From NCBI RefSeq assembly GCF_027484705.1, contig NZ_JAIXSL010000018.1, positions 62,001 through 126,000 of the forward strand: a stretch of 64,000 bases of DNA, given 5' to 3'. Both the position numbers and the translations under genes were made by a program. The notes under the pieces are model-generated. The model had not been told where the DNA came from and searched no databases. It saw nothing but the letters and a program-made list of their open reading frames with translations. The stretch comes from Flavobacterium sp. Its GTDB lineage: Bacteria; Bacteroidota; Bacteroidia; Flavobacteriales; Flavobacteriaceae. This document shows, in pieces, positions 52,718 through 63,067 of this stretch; the stretch's first letter is position 1, and each line of letters starts with the position of its first letter.

Positions 52718-54829
52718 ATGTTTAAAGCAACCAGAAGCTCCGTACTGATTTTACTAACCTTCGTTTTTACCGCTTCCTATTCCCAAAACCGAACGATTGA
52801 TTCTTTAAAAACCATATTGGGTCATAAAATTAGTGACACCACACGAATCAATACCATTATAGCAGCCATGGACCATTCTGTGACATGGAGCCCACCACAT
52901 GTCGCCTTATACAAACAATTGCAGCCTATTTTTACCAAAGGGCTGAAGCTGCCCAACCTTCATGCTAAAACAAAGCAAAAATACTTGTATGCTGCCGGTG
53001 TTTATTATTACAATACCGCCAAAAAAGAAACCATGGATCGCGATGACAATGCGCCACTGCACTTTGACGAAGCTATAAAATTCTTTAAGGCTTCAAAAGA
53101 TTATAAAACCATGACCGAAGCCATTGTTGGCAAAGGCTCTTACTTTCAAACCATAGCCGATTGGCCCAACACTTTTAAATGTTATTTTGCCGCACTCAAA
53201 TATTTTGAAAGCATCCACAGTGAATTCGGAATCTCCGATGTCAACATGGAAATCGGAACCGCATGCCTGGCGCAGCAAGACTGGGAAAAAGGCATCCTTT
53301 ATTTGAAAAAAGCCCTGACCTATTTTGAGGTGCCTGATGCGGATCTTTCGATTGGCGATCGCCATGATAAATCCGTAATCTTAAACAATATTGGTGTGGC
53401 ATATACCAGACTTAAAAACTATGCGGAAGCCCATAAAAACTTTCTCAGGGCCTACGGTTATATCAAACAAAATCATGACCCGAAAGCCGAATCAATAGTA
53501 CTCGTACAATTGGCCAACGCCACCAATGATTTAGGAAATTTTGCTGAAGCTCAGGAGTATGTCAAACAGTCTTTAGCGCTGTGTGAAGAAGATGCTTCAA
53601 GGATGGCTGTCTATGGCAGTGCCGCGCGGATTTATTACAGGAACAAAAATTATGACAAGGCAGCGGAATTCGGAGAAATATGCTATACACTGTCGAAGAA
53701 ATTGAAGAATAAAGGCTCGATGACAGGCATGAGCACCTTGTTGTCTAAAATTTACCGAGAAAGCGGACAGTACGAAAAAGCCCTGGCGATGTATGAGACT
53801 TCGGTGGCGCTTAAAGATTCCACCAAACTGGAAGCCTCTAAAAATGAGCTCGCCCAACAGCAACTGAAGTATGATTTTGAAAAGAAAGAACTGCAGCAGA
53901 AAATCATTCAGGAAAAGAAAGTGGCGGCCATCCAGCTCGATGCGGAAAAAAAATCCTTTCTTGAAACCTCCAAAAACAAACTCGCCCGGCAACAGTTGCG
54001 GTATAATTTTGAAAGAAAAGCATTCCAACAAAAATTAATGCAAGGCAAAAAAGTATCGGTCATCAAACTCGACGCCCAAAAGAAGAATGCAGCCAAGAAC
54101 AACTGGCTGATTGCGCTTTCCGGTCTGCTGTTACTGCTATTATTGGGTGGTTTTTTCTACTATCGAAACAACAAACAAAAGCAGTCGATAGCGGTGCTGG
54201 AGAAAAATCAGATCAAGCAAAAACTGCTCATCACCCAAATGAATCCGCATTTCATCTTCAATTCGATTGAGAATATCCGAAGCCTGATTTACGACCATCA
54301 AAACGATGCAGCGGTCAATTATCTTGGGAAATTCTCGACTTTGACACGGCAGATTCTCGAAAACTCCAATGAAAATTACATCGCGCTGAATGAAGAAGTC
54401 GACATGATAGAGAATTACCTGACCATCCAACAGCTTTTGTATCACAACAAATTCAATTTCAAAGTTTTCGTCGAAGAAACCATCGATACCGAAAGCATCT
54501 TTTTGCCGCCGATGCTCACCCAACCTTTCATCGAAAATGCGATCAAGCACGGTTTGAGCAACACGACTGAAAACGGAAAGATCGACATCCGGTTCTATCT
54601 CAAAGAAGCCAAGCTGTTTTTTGAAGTCATCGACAACGGCAAAGGTTTCGACTCGGGCAAAACCATCAGCAACCACAAATCTTTAGCGATGACCATTACC
54701 AAAGAAAGACTCGTAGGCTATACCAAAAATCAGGATTTTGTAGTGCAGACCGACAACATCACCGACCAGAGCGAAAAAATCGTCGGGGCCAAAGTGCTTT
54801 TTGAAATCCCTTATATTTACGAAAACTAA
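52718..54829 (+). CDS. TPR-containing LytS-type sensor histidine kinase
   Basis: From the ATG at 52718 the product is 703 residues. A signal peptide (MFKATRSSVLILLTF then ASYSQ) leads into periplasmic TPR repeats (about 40-370; for example AVILNNIGVAYTRLKNYAEA-like stretches). A coiled coil duplicated in tandem (about 378-470, the ELAQQQLKYDFEKK / KLARQQLRYNFERK pair) precedes one membrane helix (about 467-487). The cytoplasmic His_kinase domain has MNPHFIFNSIENIRSL with His511, then a HATPase part with DNGKGFDSG. It is 5 bp upstream of a LytTR regulator and forms a classic LytS/LytTR pair. Confidence 0.92.
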   Translation: MFKATRSSVLILLTFVFTASYSQNRTIDSLKTILGHKISDTTRINTIIAAMDHSVTWSPPHVALYKQLQPIFTKGLKLPNLHAKTKQKYLYAAGVYYYNTAKKETMDRDDNAPLHFDEAIKFFKASKDYKTMTEAIVGKGSYFQTIADWPNTFKCYFAALKYFESIHSEFGISDVNMEIGTACLAQQDWEKGILYLKKALTYFEVPDADLSIGDRHDKSVILNNIGVAYTRLKNYAEAHKNFLRAYGYIKQNHDPKAESIVLVQLANATNDLGNFAEAQEYVKQSLALCEEDASRMAVYGSAARIYYRNKNYDKAAEFGEICYTLSKKLKNKGSMTGMSTLLSKIYRESGQYEKALAMYETSVALKDSTKLEASKNELAQQQLKYDFEKKELQQKIIQEKKVAAIQLDAEKKSFLETSKNKLARQQLRYNFERKAFQQKLMQGKKVSVIKLDAQKKNAAKNNWLIALSGLLLLLLLGGFFYYRNNKQKQSIAVLEKNQIKQKLLITQMNPHFIFNSIENIRSLIYDHQNDAAVNYLGKFSTLTRQILENSNENYIALNEEVDMIENYLTIQQLLYHNKFNFKVFVEETIDTESIFLPPMLTQPFIENAIKHGLSNTTENGKIDIRFYLKEAKLFFEVIDNGKGFDSGKTISNHKSLAMTITKERLVGYTKNQDFVVQTDNITDQSEKIVGAKVLFEIPYIYEN

Positions 54830-54834
54830 ATCCT

Positions 54835-55584
54835 ATGTTACGAGCCCTTGTGATCGATGATATCGAAACCATCAGAAAAAGACATATTGCCATCATCAAA
54901 TCGAGTTGCCCGAATGTTTCGATTGTCGGTCAGGCCGATTCTGTCGAGTCAGGAATCGCGCAGATCAAGCAATTGGCACCCGATATTGTGTTTCTCGATG
55001 TAGAAATGCCCGACGGTAGCGGTTTCGATTTGCTTCAGAAATTAAAACCCATCAACTTCAAAGTCATTTTCATTACGGGGCATGAAGATTTTGCCATTAG
55101 GGCGTTCCGTTTTTCAGCGATTGACTATTTACTCAAACCGCTCGAATCAAATCTTTTGGTCGAAGCCGTCAAAAAAGCCGAAGAATCTTTAGGCAAGGAA
55201 ATCTTCGACATGAAACTATCCAATTTATTCGCCAATCTCGAAAGGCCGAAAAACCTACAAAAGCTGATTCTTAAAACCGCAGATAAGATTTATTCGGTGA
55301 ATATTCAGGACGTGGTAAGTTGTGAAGCCGATAAAAATTATACGACTTTCAATTTCATCAATGCGCCTCAACTCGTCGTTTCTACGAACCTCAAAGAGTA
55401 TGAAACCATGCTGACGCCGTTCCATTTTTTCAGAACGCACAAATCGCATCTGATCAATATGGCGTATTTCGACCATTTCATCAAAGCCGACGGCGGCAAC
55501 CGCATTGTGATGAAAAACAAACTCACGATTCCGTTATCGGTGCGCAAAAAAGAAGATTTCCTGATTTTACTGGAAAACCTCTAA
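54835..55584 (+). CDS. LytTR-family response regulator
   Basis: This 249-residue protein has an N-terminal receiver with D8-D9, Asp55 in IVFLDVEMPDGSG and lysine in YLLKPL. The C-terminal LytTR domain (about 140-245) has SCEADKNYTTF, LKEYETMLTPF, FFRTHKSHLINM and IPLSVRKK. It is paired with the TPR kinase upstream. Three 21-bp-phased repeats lie directly downstream in the promoter of the next gene and are its candidate binding sites. Confidence 0.94.
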   Translation: MLRALVIDDIETIRKRHIAIIKSSCPNVSIVGQADSVESGIAQIKQLAPDIVFLDVEMPDGSGFDLLQKLKPINFKVIFITGHEDFAIRAFRFSAIDYLLKPLESNLLVEAVKKAEESLGKEIFDMKLSNLFANLERPKNLQKLILKTADKIYSVNIQDVVSCEADKNYTTFNFINAPQLVVSTNLKEYETMLTPFHFFRTHKSHLINMAYFDHFIKADGGNRIVMKNKLTIPLSVRKKEDFLILLENL

Positions 55585-55601
55585 CCTTCTGTTTTCTTAA
55601 A

Positions 55602-55681
55602 AACGGTACTCCGTTATTTTTCAACGTTAATCTTCGGAAAGCTGACGTAAATACATTGACCAAAATTCTGCTTTGGGTTTG
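55602..55681 (+). promoter_or_regulatory. Three 21-bp-phased repeats and -7 element before the secreted protein gene
   Basis: AACGGTACT (55602), AACGTTAAT (55623) and GACGTAAAT (55644) start exactly 21 bp apart, a LytTR-type array. A TGGGTTTG element (55674-55681, one mismatch from TAnnTTTG) follows 30 bp after the last copy. The sequence differs from the ATTCGTCG sites of the polysaccharide locus, in line with a different LytTR protein. Confidence 0.55.
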
Positions 55682-55727
55682 ATTTATTATTGCATTGAAA
55701 TTATTAAATGCTTTAACAAAACGAACC

Positions 55728-56855
55728 ATGAAACAAATCAAAACACAAGTACTGAGCATCATGCTGTTATGCTCTTTGGGCAATGTAAACGCGCAATTGC
55801 TCGGAAAACTTAAAAAAGCAGCCAGCGATGTTAACAGCGTATCAAACACGGTGAAGACTGGCGAATCAGTCGTCAAAAACGTCAAACAGAAAGCAGGTAG
55901 CGCTACCGGATCAGCAGGTTTGAAACTGGACTGGAATACGTTCAAGCTCACGCCGGCCATTACGTTCAACTCATTGCTTTATGGAACGAGCATCGGAACC
56001 GGAGGACTTACGAGGTTTGAAGGTTACACCGCTACTTTCATCCCAAACAAAACCGCGAGCGGCGCTACCGTTGATGCGATCAGCGATCAGGCGGAATATT
56101 TAAAAGTGAAGGTTTACAAAGGCGATCAATACATCACTTATTTCGAATATTCCGGAACCCAGACCTTCGATGATGGAAAGAAAACGAAATTCAACGCACC
56201 TTCAAGCCGCTACCAACGAAACGGCGAATGGGTTGGCGGTACTGACATCGATGCGACGAAAACAGGGCCTGGAATGTACCGTCTGGATTTTTATGCGGGC
56301 GATAAAATGTTCTATTCCTTCCCGTTTGAAATTGCCAAACTCACCAACAACGATCCTTATGCGACGATGAACGAAATGTACGTCACACGCGGCCCATGGA
56401 ATGATTACGCTTATTTGAACCTCGCCGATACCGGTAATCTTGTTTTTGGATTTTACCTTAACCACGAAGAATTTCAACCGAATCCGGCCAATAAAAACAA
56501 AACCAACAAGAGCGTCAAATGGAGCGTGAAGATGCTCAAAGACAACAAACCTTATGCGCAGCACTACGGTAATGGCCCGAACACAGCGCAAGTGAAGCAA
56601 GCCGAATGGGAAGAAAATTCATGCGCTTTCAAATTGGTCGACAAACCCGGGGAAATCAAATTTACGAACCTGACCGATGGTGCTTACAAAATCGAATTGA
56701 CTTTAGAAGGCGAGAAAAAACCGCGCTTGTATAATTTTTCAGTGAAAGGCAATAAGATTGTTCCGATTGTAGAACAAGACCGCACCAAAAACACCGATCC
56801 AACGCGATTGATTGAAGGCTGGAGTGATTATTTCTGGTTGAAACTTGAAAAATAA
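55728..56855 (+). CDS. Secreted protein of unknown function, likely target of the adjacent LytTR system
   Basis: From the ATG at 55728 (a TTG 11 codons earlier extends the frame) the product is 375 residues. It has a signal peptide MKQIKTQVLSIMLLCSLGNVNAQ-like, ending near residue 23. A Lys/Ala/Val-rich amphipathic segment (LLGKLKKAASDVNSV, then VKTGESVVKNVKQK) follows, then a long beta-rich domain (about 65-370) without a known motif, containing PSSRYQRNGEWVGGTDI and CAFKLVDKPGEIKF. There is no T9SS domain. The location and the 21-bp repeats make it the likely regulon gene of the LytTR protein at 54835-55584. Confidence 0.75.
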   Translation: MKQIKTQVLSIMLLCSLGNVNAQLLGKLKKAASDVNSVSNTVKTGESVVKNVKQKAGSATGSAGLKLDWNTFKLTPAITFNSLLYGTSIGTGGLTRFEGYTATFIPNKTASGATVDAISDQAEYLKVKVYKGDQYITYFEYSGTQTFDDGKKTKFNAPSSRYQRNGEWVGGTDIDATKTGPGMYRLDFYAGDKMFYSFPFEIAKLTNNDPYATMNEMYVTRGPWNDYAYLNLADTGNLVFGFYLNHEEFQPNPANKNKTNKSVKWSVKMLKDNKPYAQHYGNGPNTAQVKQAEWEENSCAFKLVDKPGEIKFTNLTDGAYKIELTLEGEKKPRLYNFSVKGNKIVPIVEQDRTKNTDPTRLIEGWSDYFWLKLEK

Positions 56856-56961
56856 AAGCATAGAAAGTCATTCTGTGAAGTAAGCGAAAAGCATTAAAAT
56901 ACAAGAATTTACACAGATAAATAAAATGCTGAAGCATTGGTAAAAATGATATACTTTATAG

Positions 56962-56969
56962 TATGTTTG
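56962..56969 (+). promoter_or_regulatory. -7 promoter element TATGTTTG upstream of the kelch-like gene
   Basis: It is an exact TAnnTTTG match, giving a leader of about 100 nt before the ATG at 57077. Confidence 0.5.
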
Positions 56970-57076
56970 CAAACAAAATCAGAAAATAATTATTAAAACA
57001 ATTCAAGCGCATTTATAGTTTACGCGATTATTCAAGGATATTATAGCGAATATGAATGAAAATTAAACCTGTAAAA

Positions 57077-58792
57077 ATGAACAAAAAAATTACAATTTTA
57101 GTATTTATTGCAAGCTTTACCAATGCTTTCTCACAGCATTTAAACTTTATAGATAAAGCCGACAAACCGATTGCCCGTAGTGGCTCATCAAGTGCCCGAC
57201 AAACCGGAAGCGGCGGCGGTGACATTTACATTTCGAATGGTTTTTCAGCTACCCAGCTATATACTTCTGACATTGAAAAATACAATGCTAATAACAATAC
57301 TTGGTCCTTATTTTCAACTTCTACACCGAGCATTGGCAAACAATATGGCAACTCAGAAATTGCTTCAGGAACGACACTTTGTTTGTTCAACGGTGTTACG
57401 GCTTCGGGTGTTATAAATAATAAGCTCGAAAAAATCGATTTGGCTACTGGTGTGCTTACCACAAGCGCCACATTAAACCCAAATCCTGTATACAGCGCCG
57501 GAAGTGAGTATTTTTCATCGAGTTTGTTAACTTTCGGTGGTTGTGCTGACACATTCAATGCGGTGTATTCGAATAAATTTTACCGAATTTCAATCAATCC
57601 AGATACGTGGACGGCACTCGCTGATATGCCTGTTGCTTTAGAAACCAAAGGCGAAGTGTTGGTGGGCAATGGTGAAGCGCTTTACGTATTCGGAGGTTAC
57701 AGCGAAACCAACAAGCAAGCCCAAAACTTCGAATCTTTAACGGTCAATGCTAATGTAGCTTTAACCGATTGGATCAACGTAGCGGAAACAGGAACCAAAG
57801 TCTACAAAGCCAAACAGTTCACCGCCAACAAATATGCAGAAATCAGCGCTTTTGATGCTGTGGTGGCCAATCAGGAAGCTTCGAACAAAGCCTGGTTGGT
57901 GTCAAGCCCGATGACCGCTACCGCTACCGAGCAGGTTTATCTTAAGTTTAATACCAAAGACGGCTTTGACAATGGCGCCACTTTACAACCTTATCTGATT
58001 ACGAATTGGACGGGCGACATTACCACTTCAACGAAAGTTTTATTGTATGGAAATATCGCTAACGGAACTACAACAGGCTATGCCGCGGACTTTACAAATT
58101 CAGGCGATATCTTGTTATATGGAGATTTAAGCAACTTCAGAATTGCTTTCAAATATACTGGCGGTTATGCACCATTAAAAACAACTACATTTCAGATTGA
58201 TAATGTGCGGGTTTACAAAACCAATCTTTCGAACAATATCTACAAATATCGTTTTGACAACAATACCTGGACGACCTTAAATACGGTTTTACCTCAATCC
58301 TTATCGGCTTATGCGGTGGCGAGCGATTACTCAAAAGCTTACATCACCGGAGATTATCAAAACCAAACTTTTACCGGTGTTTTTGATTCGCAAACTGAAA
58401 CCTTTACCGCATTGACACAAAGCAATATGTTGGGCAGAAGACATCACAATTCGGAAATTTGGAACAACAACTTATACATCATGGGCGGCAATACCGACTC
58501 TTTTATTGGCAGCGTTACCGAGAGCACTCAAAGTGTTGATTTGGCGACATTAAGTGCGGAAGCATTTGCCGCGAACAGTGAATTGAGTATTTTCCCGAAT
58601 CCGGCAACTGATATGGTAAACATCAATGAAAGTATTGAAAATGTTTCATTATACACAATGGATGGAAAGCAAATAACCATTCCAAAAACTAACAGTACGA
58701 TAGATGTTTCTGAACTGACTAACGGAATCTATTTATTGGTCGGGCAAAACAAAAACGGTCAGACGGTCAAAACAAAATTGATCAAACGATAA
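57077..58792 (+). CDS. Kelch-like propeller protein with inserted adhesin domain and T9SS tail
   Basis: From the ATG at 57077 (an earlier ATG at 57056 gives seven extra residues) the product is 571 residues. A signal peptide ends near residue 19 (NAFSQ). Kelch-like repeats appear before (about 50-215, NNNTWSLFSTSTP and NPDTWTALADMP) and after (about 385-490, DNNTWTTLNTVLP and RRHHNSEIWNNNLYIMGG). Between them, at about 219-385, sits a beta-sandwich of DUF5017/choice-of-anchor type (QNFESLTVNANVALTDWIN to FQIDNVRVYK). The last 75 residues are a T9SS sorting domain (ELSIFPNPATDMVNI). It is probably surface-exposed and carbohydrate- or protein-binding. Confidence 0.85.
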   Translation: MNKKITILVFIASFTNAFSQHLNFIDKADKPIARSGSSSARQTGSGGGDIYISNGFSATQLYTSDIEKYNANNNTWSLFSTSTPSIGKQYGNSEIASGTTLCLFNGVTASGVINNKLEKIDLATGVLTTSATLNPNPVYSAGSEYFSSSLLTFGGCADTFNAVYSNKFYRISINPDTWTALADMPVALETKGEVLVGNGEALYVFGGYSETNKQAQNFESLTVNANVALTDWINVAETGTKVYKAKQFTANKYAEISAFDAVVANQEASNKAWLVSSPMTATATEQVYLKFNTKDGFDNGATLQPYLITNWTGDITTSTKVLLYGNIANGTTTGYAADFTNSGDILLYGDLSNFRIAFKYTGGYAPLKTTTFQIDNVRVYKTNLSNNIYKYRFDNNTWTTLNTVLPQSLSAYAVASDYSKAYITGDYQNQTFTGVFDSQTETFTALTQSNMLGRRHHNSEIWNNNLYIMGGNTDSFIGSVTESTQSVDLATLSAEAFAANSELSIFPNPATDMVNINESIENVSLYTMDGKQITIPKTNSTIDVSELTNGIYLLVGQNKNGQTVKTKLIKR

Positions 58793-58859
58793 TACACGCT
58801 TTCCACTTTGTTGACCAGCGACTTTTTAACCCTAAAGAAATTAATCCAAAACAAAAAAT

Positions 58860-61394
58860 ATGAAAAAATTCTATCTTTTAATGCTGACTGTGTTTTCGAT
58901 GGCAGCCTTTGCCCAGTCTTACAATTACACGCTCTACAACACTGTAAATTCACAGATTGGATCAGCCAATATCAAACACATTGAAATCGACGGAAGCGGT
59001 GTGGTTTGGATGACTACTGGTAACGCATTAACAAAGTTCGATGGCACTACCTTTACTAATTATACGACCAATGATTTTCCTATTGATGCTTTAGGAAAGT
59101 TTGTCATAGACAACTTAAATAGAAAATGGATTGCAACAGCACAAAGTGGTCTTGTTCTTTTTGATGGCACTAATTGGTTTGCTTATACTCCTGCCAATTC
59201 AGGAATCCCGGGCTATAACGTTCAGGATGTCGCGGTAGACAGTGCCAATAATGTTTGGTTGGCTACTTATTCTGGTTTGGTGAAATTCAACGGCACGACT
59301 TGGACGACTTACAATACTTCTAATTCTACTATTAGTAATAATTCGATCAATTCTGTAGCTGTAAGTAGTAGCAACACCGTTTACTTAACGGGAAATAGTA
59401 TTTTGATGAAATTTAATGGAACCACCTTTTCAATCCTTGGGGATCAGGCCAATAAAATTCGTAAAGCTGTAAACAATGATTTGTATGTAGACTTCATTTC
59501 AGGTTACTTAAAATATACGAACGAAATAGTTTCTGATTTTCAATCTCACGGTAATTCGTGTATGTTAGACTGTCAAATAGAAGGCATTGATGTAGATCAG
59601 AACAACAAAGTTTGGATGGGTTTTAACCAGGAATGCAACAATGGAGGCGTTCAGAATTATACCGATTGTAAGAATTATTTTCCAACCATAGCCGGAGCTT
59701 CTTTTAGAGATGTTAGCTGTTTAAGGTTACAATCTTCTAATACGATTTGGGTAGGAACTTACGAATTTGGGCTTGTGAAAATGAGCTTAAATACAACCGG
59801 AACTTGTCTTGCACCGACCAATCTTTCTGCTACCAATATTACTTCGTCAACGGCTACGGTCAGTTGGTCGGCCCCATCTCCAGCGCCAGTTGGCTATACC
59901 ATTATATACAATAATAATTCTAGTGTGTTGGGTGGCATCAGTATCTATACTACTTCAACATCGGTTAATTTACAAAACCTGACACCCAACTCCGATTATC
60001 ACTATTGGGTAGCTGCTGATTGTGGCAATAGCCAAAGCGATTGGAGTCCAGCGCAGTTTTTCCCTACTCCAGTTGAGCCACCGTGCTTTGCTAAGATTAG
60101 CGGCGGATCTCAGCATACTGCAGCTATCAAAGCTGACGGCACGATTTGGGCATGGGGACAAAACACTTACGGTCAGCTTGGAGACGGAACCACTACCAAC
60201 CGCCGTGCTCCAGTTCAAATTGGTACAAGCAATAATTGGCAAAGTGTCGCTGCCGCACAATTGCATACACTTGCTCTAAAAACGGATGGCACGCTTTGGG
60301 CATGGGGAAACAATGGTTACGGTCAATTGGGTGATGGAACTACCACCGATAGGTCAACGCCAGTGCAAATCGGTACAGCCAATGATTGGCAAAGTATTGC
60401 TGTTGGAGACCAACATTCTTATGCCATTAAAACCAATGGAACACTTTGGGGATGGGGACTTAATGGTACTTATCAATTAGGCGATGGTACGAATGTGAAT
60501 AAACTAGTTCCAACCCAATTGGGAACCGCTACGAACTGGAAAAGTGTTACTGGAGGTTCTAATTCTGGTCTTGGTTTAAGAACCAATGGAACCATTTGGT
60601 CTTGGGGTGCTAATTCTAGTGGGCAGATTGGCGATAATACAACAACCTGGAGGTCATTGCCAGTTCAAATAGGAACCGCTACCGATTGGAAATACATCCA
60701 TTCAAAAGGAGCTAATTGTTATGCCATAAAAACCAACGGAACTTTATGGGGTTGGGGAATAAACACTGACGGAAGATTGGGTAATGGAGGAAGTGCGAAC
60801 ACACTAACACCGGTTCAAATCAATGGTGCTACCAATTGGAAGGCTGTTTACACTTCTGGGGGCAATACGCTCGGATTTAAAACCAATAATACGCTTTGGG
60901 TTTGGGGCTCGAACACACAAGGAGAATTGGGCAATGGAAACACCAATTACGTTTCAACGCCCACAGCAGTTGGGTTTGAAGTCAATTGGGTTAGTGCCGG
61001 TGGCGGTGATCGTTATTCTGTTTTGTTGAATTCAGAGGGTAAAGTATTCACTTGCGGTTGGGGTCCACAAGGACAATTAGGCGCCGGTACTATCAATCAA
61101 AGAAATACGCCGGGCCAACTTCCTTGTCCCTCGCCCGCATTAGCTTTGGATGATTTTGAAGTTGTAAATGCCGTAAAGGTTTATCCAAATCCGGTTCGGG
61201 ATGTTTTAAATATTTCATTTGAATCGGTAATTTCTTCTATTTCTATTTATAACCTATTAGGTCAAGAAATGCTAACAAAATCAATGAACGCAAAAGAAAG
61301 CAGCATCGATGTTTCTCAGTTGGCAGCCGGAACTTATCTTGTGAAAATTATCGCGGGTGATGCGTTAAAAACCATGAAAGTCATTAAAGAGTAA
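58860..61394 (+). CDS. Secreted double-propeller protein: Reg_prop-like, FN3, RCC1 repeats, T9SS tail
   Basis: This 844-residue protein has a signal peptide ([19 protein letters not shown]). Residues about 25-315 are a two-component-regulator-type propeller ([19 protein letters not shown] and [15 protein letters not shown]). A fibronectin type III domain follows (about 320-405; [19 protein letters not shown]). Seven RCC1-type repeats (about 410-760; [20 protein letters not shown] style) form a second propeller. A T9SS type A domain ([16 protein letters not shown] to MKVIKE) ends the protein. It starts 67 bp after the kelch gene in the same direction. Binding rather than catalysis is likely. 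Confidence 0.88.
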   Translation: MKKFYLLMLTVFSMAAFAQSYNYTLYNTVNSQIGSANIKHIEIDGSGVVWMTTGNALTKFDGTTFTNYTTNDFPIDALGKFVIDNLNRKWIATAQSGLVLFDGTNWFAYTPANSGIPGYNVQDVAVDSANNVWLATYSGLVKFNGTTWTTYNTSNSTISNNSINSVAVSSSNTVYLTGNSILMKFNGTTFSILGDQANKIRKAVNNDLYVDFISGYLKYTNEIVSDFQSHGNSCMLDCQIEGIDVDQNNKVWMGFNQECNNGGVQNYTDCKNYFPTIAGASFRDVSCLRLQSSNTIWVGTYEFGLVKMSLNTTGTCLAPTNLSATNITSSTATVSWSAPSPAPVGYTIIYNNNSSVLGGISIYTTSTSVNLQNLTPNSDYHYWVAADCGNSQSDWSPAQFFPTPVEPPCFAKISGGSQHTAAIKADGTIWAWGQNTYGQLGDGTTTNRRAPVQIGTSNNWQSVAAAQLHTLALKTDGTLWAWGNNGYGQLGDGTTTDRSTPVQIGTANDWQSIAVGDQHSYAIKTNGTLWGWGLNGTYQLGDGTNVNKLVPTQLGTATNWKSVTGGSNSGLGLRTNGTIWSWGANSSGQIGDNTTTWRSLPVQIGTATDWKYIHSKGANCYAIKTNGTLWGWGINTDGRLGNGGSANTLTPVQINGATNWKAVYTSGGNTLGFKTNNTLWVWGSNTQGELGNGNTNYVSTPTAVGFEVNWVSAGGGDRYSVLLNSEGKVFTCGWGPQGQLGAGTINQRNTPGQLPCPSPALALDDFEVVNAVKVYPNPVRDVLNISFESVISSISIYNLLGQEMLTKSMNAKESSIDVSQLAAGTYLVKIIAGDALKTMKVIKE

Positions 61395-61415
61395 ATTCGA
61401 TAATTTATTAAAGCA

Positions 61416-61457
61416 AAATCCTAAATTCAATTTGAGTTTGGGATTTTTCTTTTTTTG
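61416..61457 (+). terminator. Rho-independent terminator after the RCC1 protein gene
   Basis: AAATCCTAAATTCAA (61416-61430) pairs with the following TTTGAGTTTGGGATTT using two G-U pairs, and a T-rich run follows. It lies 22 bp after the stop codon. Confidence 0.75.
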
Positions 61458-61595
61458 ATGGTGCTGTCTTCTTGCTGTACATCATCGAATGCTGAAATGT
61501 TTTTTGCTCAGTTTATAAAATTATTTGCTATCAAGCGTTTAAATTTACAACCGAACACATTCTATGTTTAATTGCAAAATATCAAAAAAGAAACG

Positions 61596-62066
61596 ATGCC
61601 CTCAAAAGACCATAACAATCCAACGCTAAAACATCTAGACGCACTGGCCAAACTCATGGATTCGCAATTCAGGTTTCCGGGAACCCAAATCAGGTTTGGC
61701 ATCGATGCGATCATCGGGTTTATTCCCGGCGTTGGCGATTTTGGCGGACTTTTGATTTCAGGTTATATGATTCTTGTGCTGGCCGGCAATGGCGCGAGCG
61801 GTTTTGTGATGGCGAGAATTTCTCTCAACGTCATTATCGATACCCTTTTCGGTTCCATTCCTGTGCTGGGCGATATTTTTGACGTGGCCTTCAAATCGAA
61901 TGAGCGCAATATGAAACTCGTACACCAACATTACATCGACGGAAAACACCAAGGCAGCGCCTGGAAAGTAGTCGTTCCTGTTTTGCTGTTGCTGTTCTCC
62001 ATCTGTGCAGGAATTGCATGGTTCGCCTACACTATACTGTCTGCGTTATTTCATTATATTTGGTAA
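61596..62066 (+). CDS. DUF4112 membrane protein
   Basis: From the ATG at 61596 (the frame extends eight codons to a TTG) the product is 156 residues. The DUF4112 core is clear: FGIDAIIGFIPGVGDFGGLL, then VIIDTLFGSIPVLGDIFDVA and KSNERNMKLVHQH, with a final membrane helix (about 127-150). The function is unknown. It is followed after 18 bp by a second small membrane protein gene. Confidence 0.93.
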   Translation: MPSKDHNNPTLKHLDALAKLMDSQFRFPGTQIRFGIDAIIGFIPGVGDFGGLLISGYMILVLAGNGASGFVMARISLNVIIDTLFGSIPVLGDIFDVAFKSNERNMKLVHQHYIDGKHQGSAWKVVVPVLLLLFSICAGIAWFAYTILSALFHYIW

Positions 62067-62084
62067 GCCAATCCAATAAATTTT

Positions 62085-62690
62085 ATGAGGAACAAAACCT
62101 TACTTTTATACATCGCTGTTTTCTTTGCAACCTTGCTCCTATCCGCCATTCAACCCAAAGAATATTTTACGTGGTTTTTAGAAGTCATCCCTGCCATTAT
62201 TGGTTTTATTATTTTAGCCTTAACATACAAGCGCTTCTCATTCACCAACTTTACTTACGGCTTTATCCTGCTGCACTGCATCATTCTTTTTGTTGGAGGC
62301 CATTACACTTATGCCGAAGTGCCGCTTTTTGATTGGATCCGCGACACTTTTCACCAATCGCGTAACAATTACGACAAGGTCGGGCATTTTGCCCAGGGTT
62401 TTGTTCCGGCGATGATCATCCGCGAGTTGTTTATCCGCAAAAAAGTAATCGCTAATCAGGCTTTCTTTAGTTTCATAGTTGTGGCAATCTGTCTGGCCAT
62501 CAGCGCCGCTTATGAATGGATCGAATGGGGCGTTTCGGTCTGCACCGGCGATGGCGGCGATGCTTTTTTAGGCACGCAGGGGTATGTTTGGGATACGCAA
62601 TCGGACATGCTCTTCGCCACGATTGGAGCCATCACTATGGTTATCGGTTTTAGCAAACTTCAAGACCGCAATCTTCTTCCAAAAAAATAA
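62085..62690 (+). CDS. DUF2238/YjdF-like membrane protein
   Basis: This 201-residue protein has five or six membrane helices. The family motifs are RNNYDKVGHFAQGFVPAMI and YEWIEWGVSVCTGDGGDAFL followed by GTQGYVWDTQSDML, typical of YjdF proteins. The role is unknown. It is co-directional with the DUF4112 gene. Confidence 0.93.
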   Translation: MRNKTLLLYIAVFFATLLLSAIQPKEYFTWFLEVIPAIIGFIILALTYKRFSFTNFTYGFILLHCIILFVGGHYTYAEVPLFDWIRDTFHQSRNNYDKVGHFAQGFVPAMIIRELFIRKKVIANQAFFSFIVVAICLAISAAYEWIEWGVSVCTGDGGDAFLGTQGYVWDTQSDMLFATIGAITMVIGFSKLQDRNLLPKK

Positions 62691-62793
62691 ATCATAACAC
62701 TTTAGGGTTTTTCAAAACTAAATGGTTACATCATAGCCGGTTCCCAAATCTGCTCAAGTTTTCTGCTGAAACTTAACCTTTACCGTTGAAGCT

Positions 62794-63039
62794 ATGACCC
62801 ATAAAAATGTTGTCTCCGCTATTGAATCGAAATTGTATTGCAGTTGGTTTGGGCACAAACTCGTGTTGCTCAGGAAAATCACCGAGCATTTCGAAGAATA
62901 CGAATGTAAAAACTGTAAAAAGCAATACACGCGCGATTCTAGCGGGAAAATTGTCGCCCTGACGCCTTTTCTGAAAGACATCAACGAAACGATTTTTAAA
63001 GTCTATCTGAGGCGAAATCATGGCAAAAGCAATCTTTGA
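62794..63039 (+). CDS. Small zinc-ribbon-like protein
   Basis: This 81-residue protein carries CSWFGHKLVLLRKITEHFEE followed by YECKNCKKQYTRD. The Cys and His spacing looks like a small zinc ribbon. It is basic, has no signal peptide, and could bind nucleic acid or be a small accessory protein. It is preceded by a clear upstream gap and not linked to an operon. Confidence 0.7.
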   Translation: MTHKNVVSAIESKLYCSWFGHKLVLLRKITEHFEEYECKNCKKQYTRDSSGKIVALTPFLKDINETIFKVYLRRNHGKSNL

Positions 63040-63067
63040 CCTTACAGCACGTAAAATATAAACGCAT

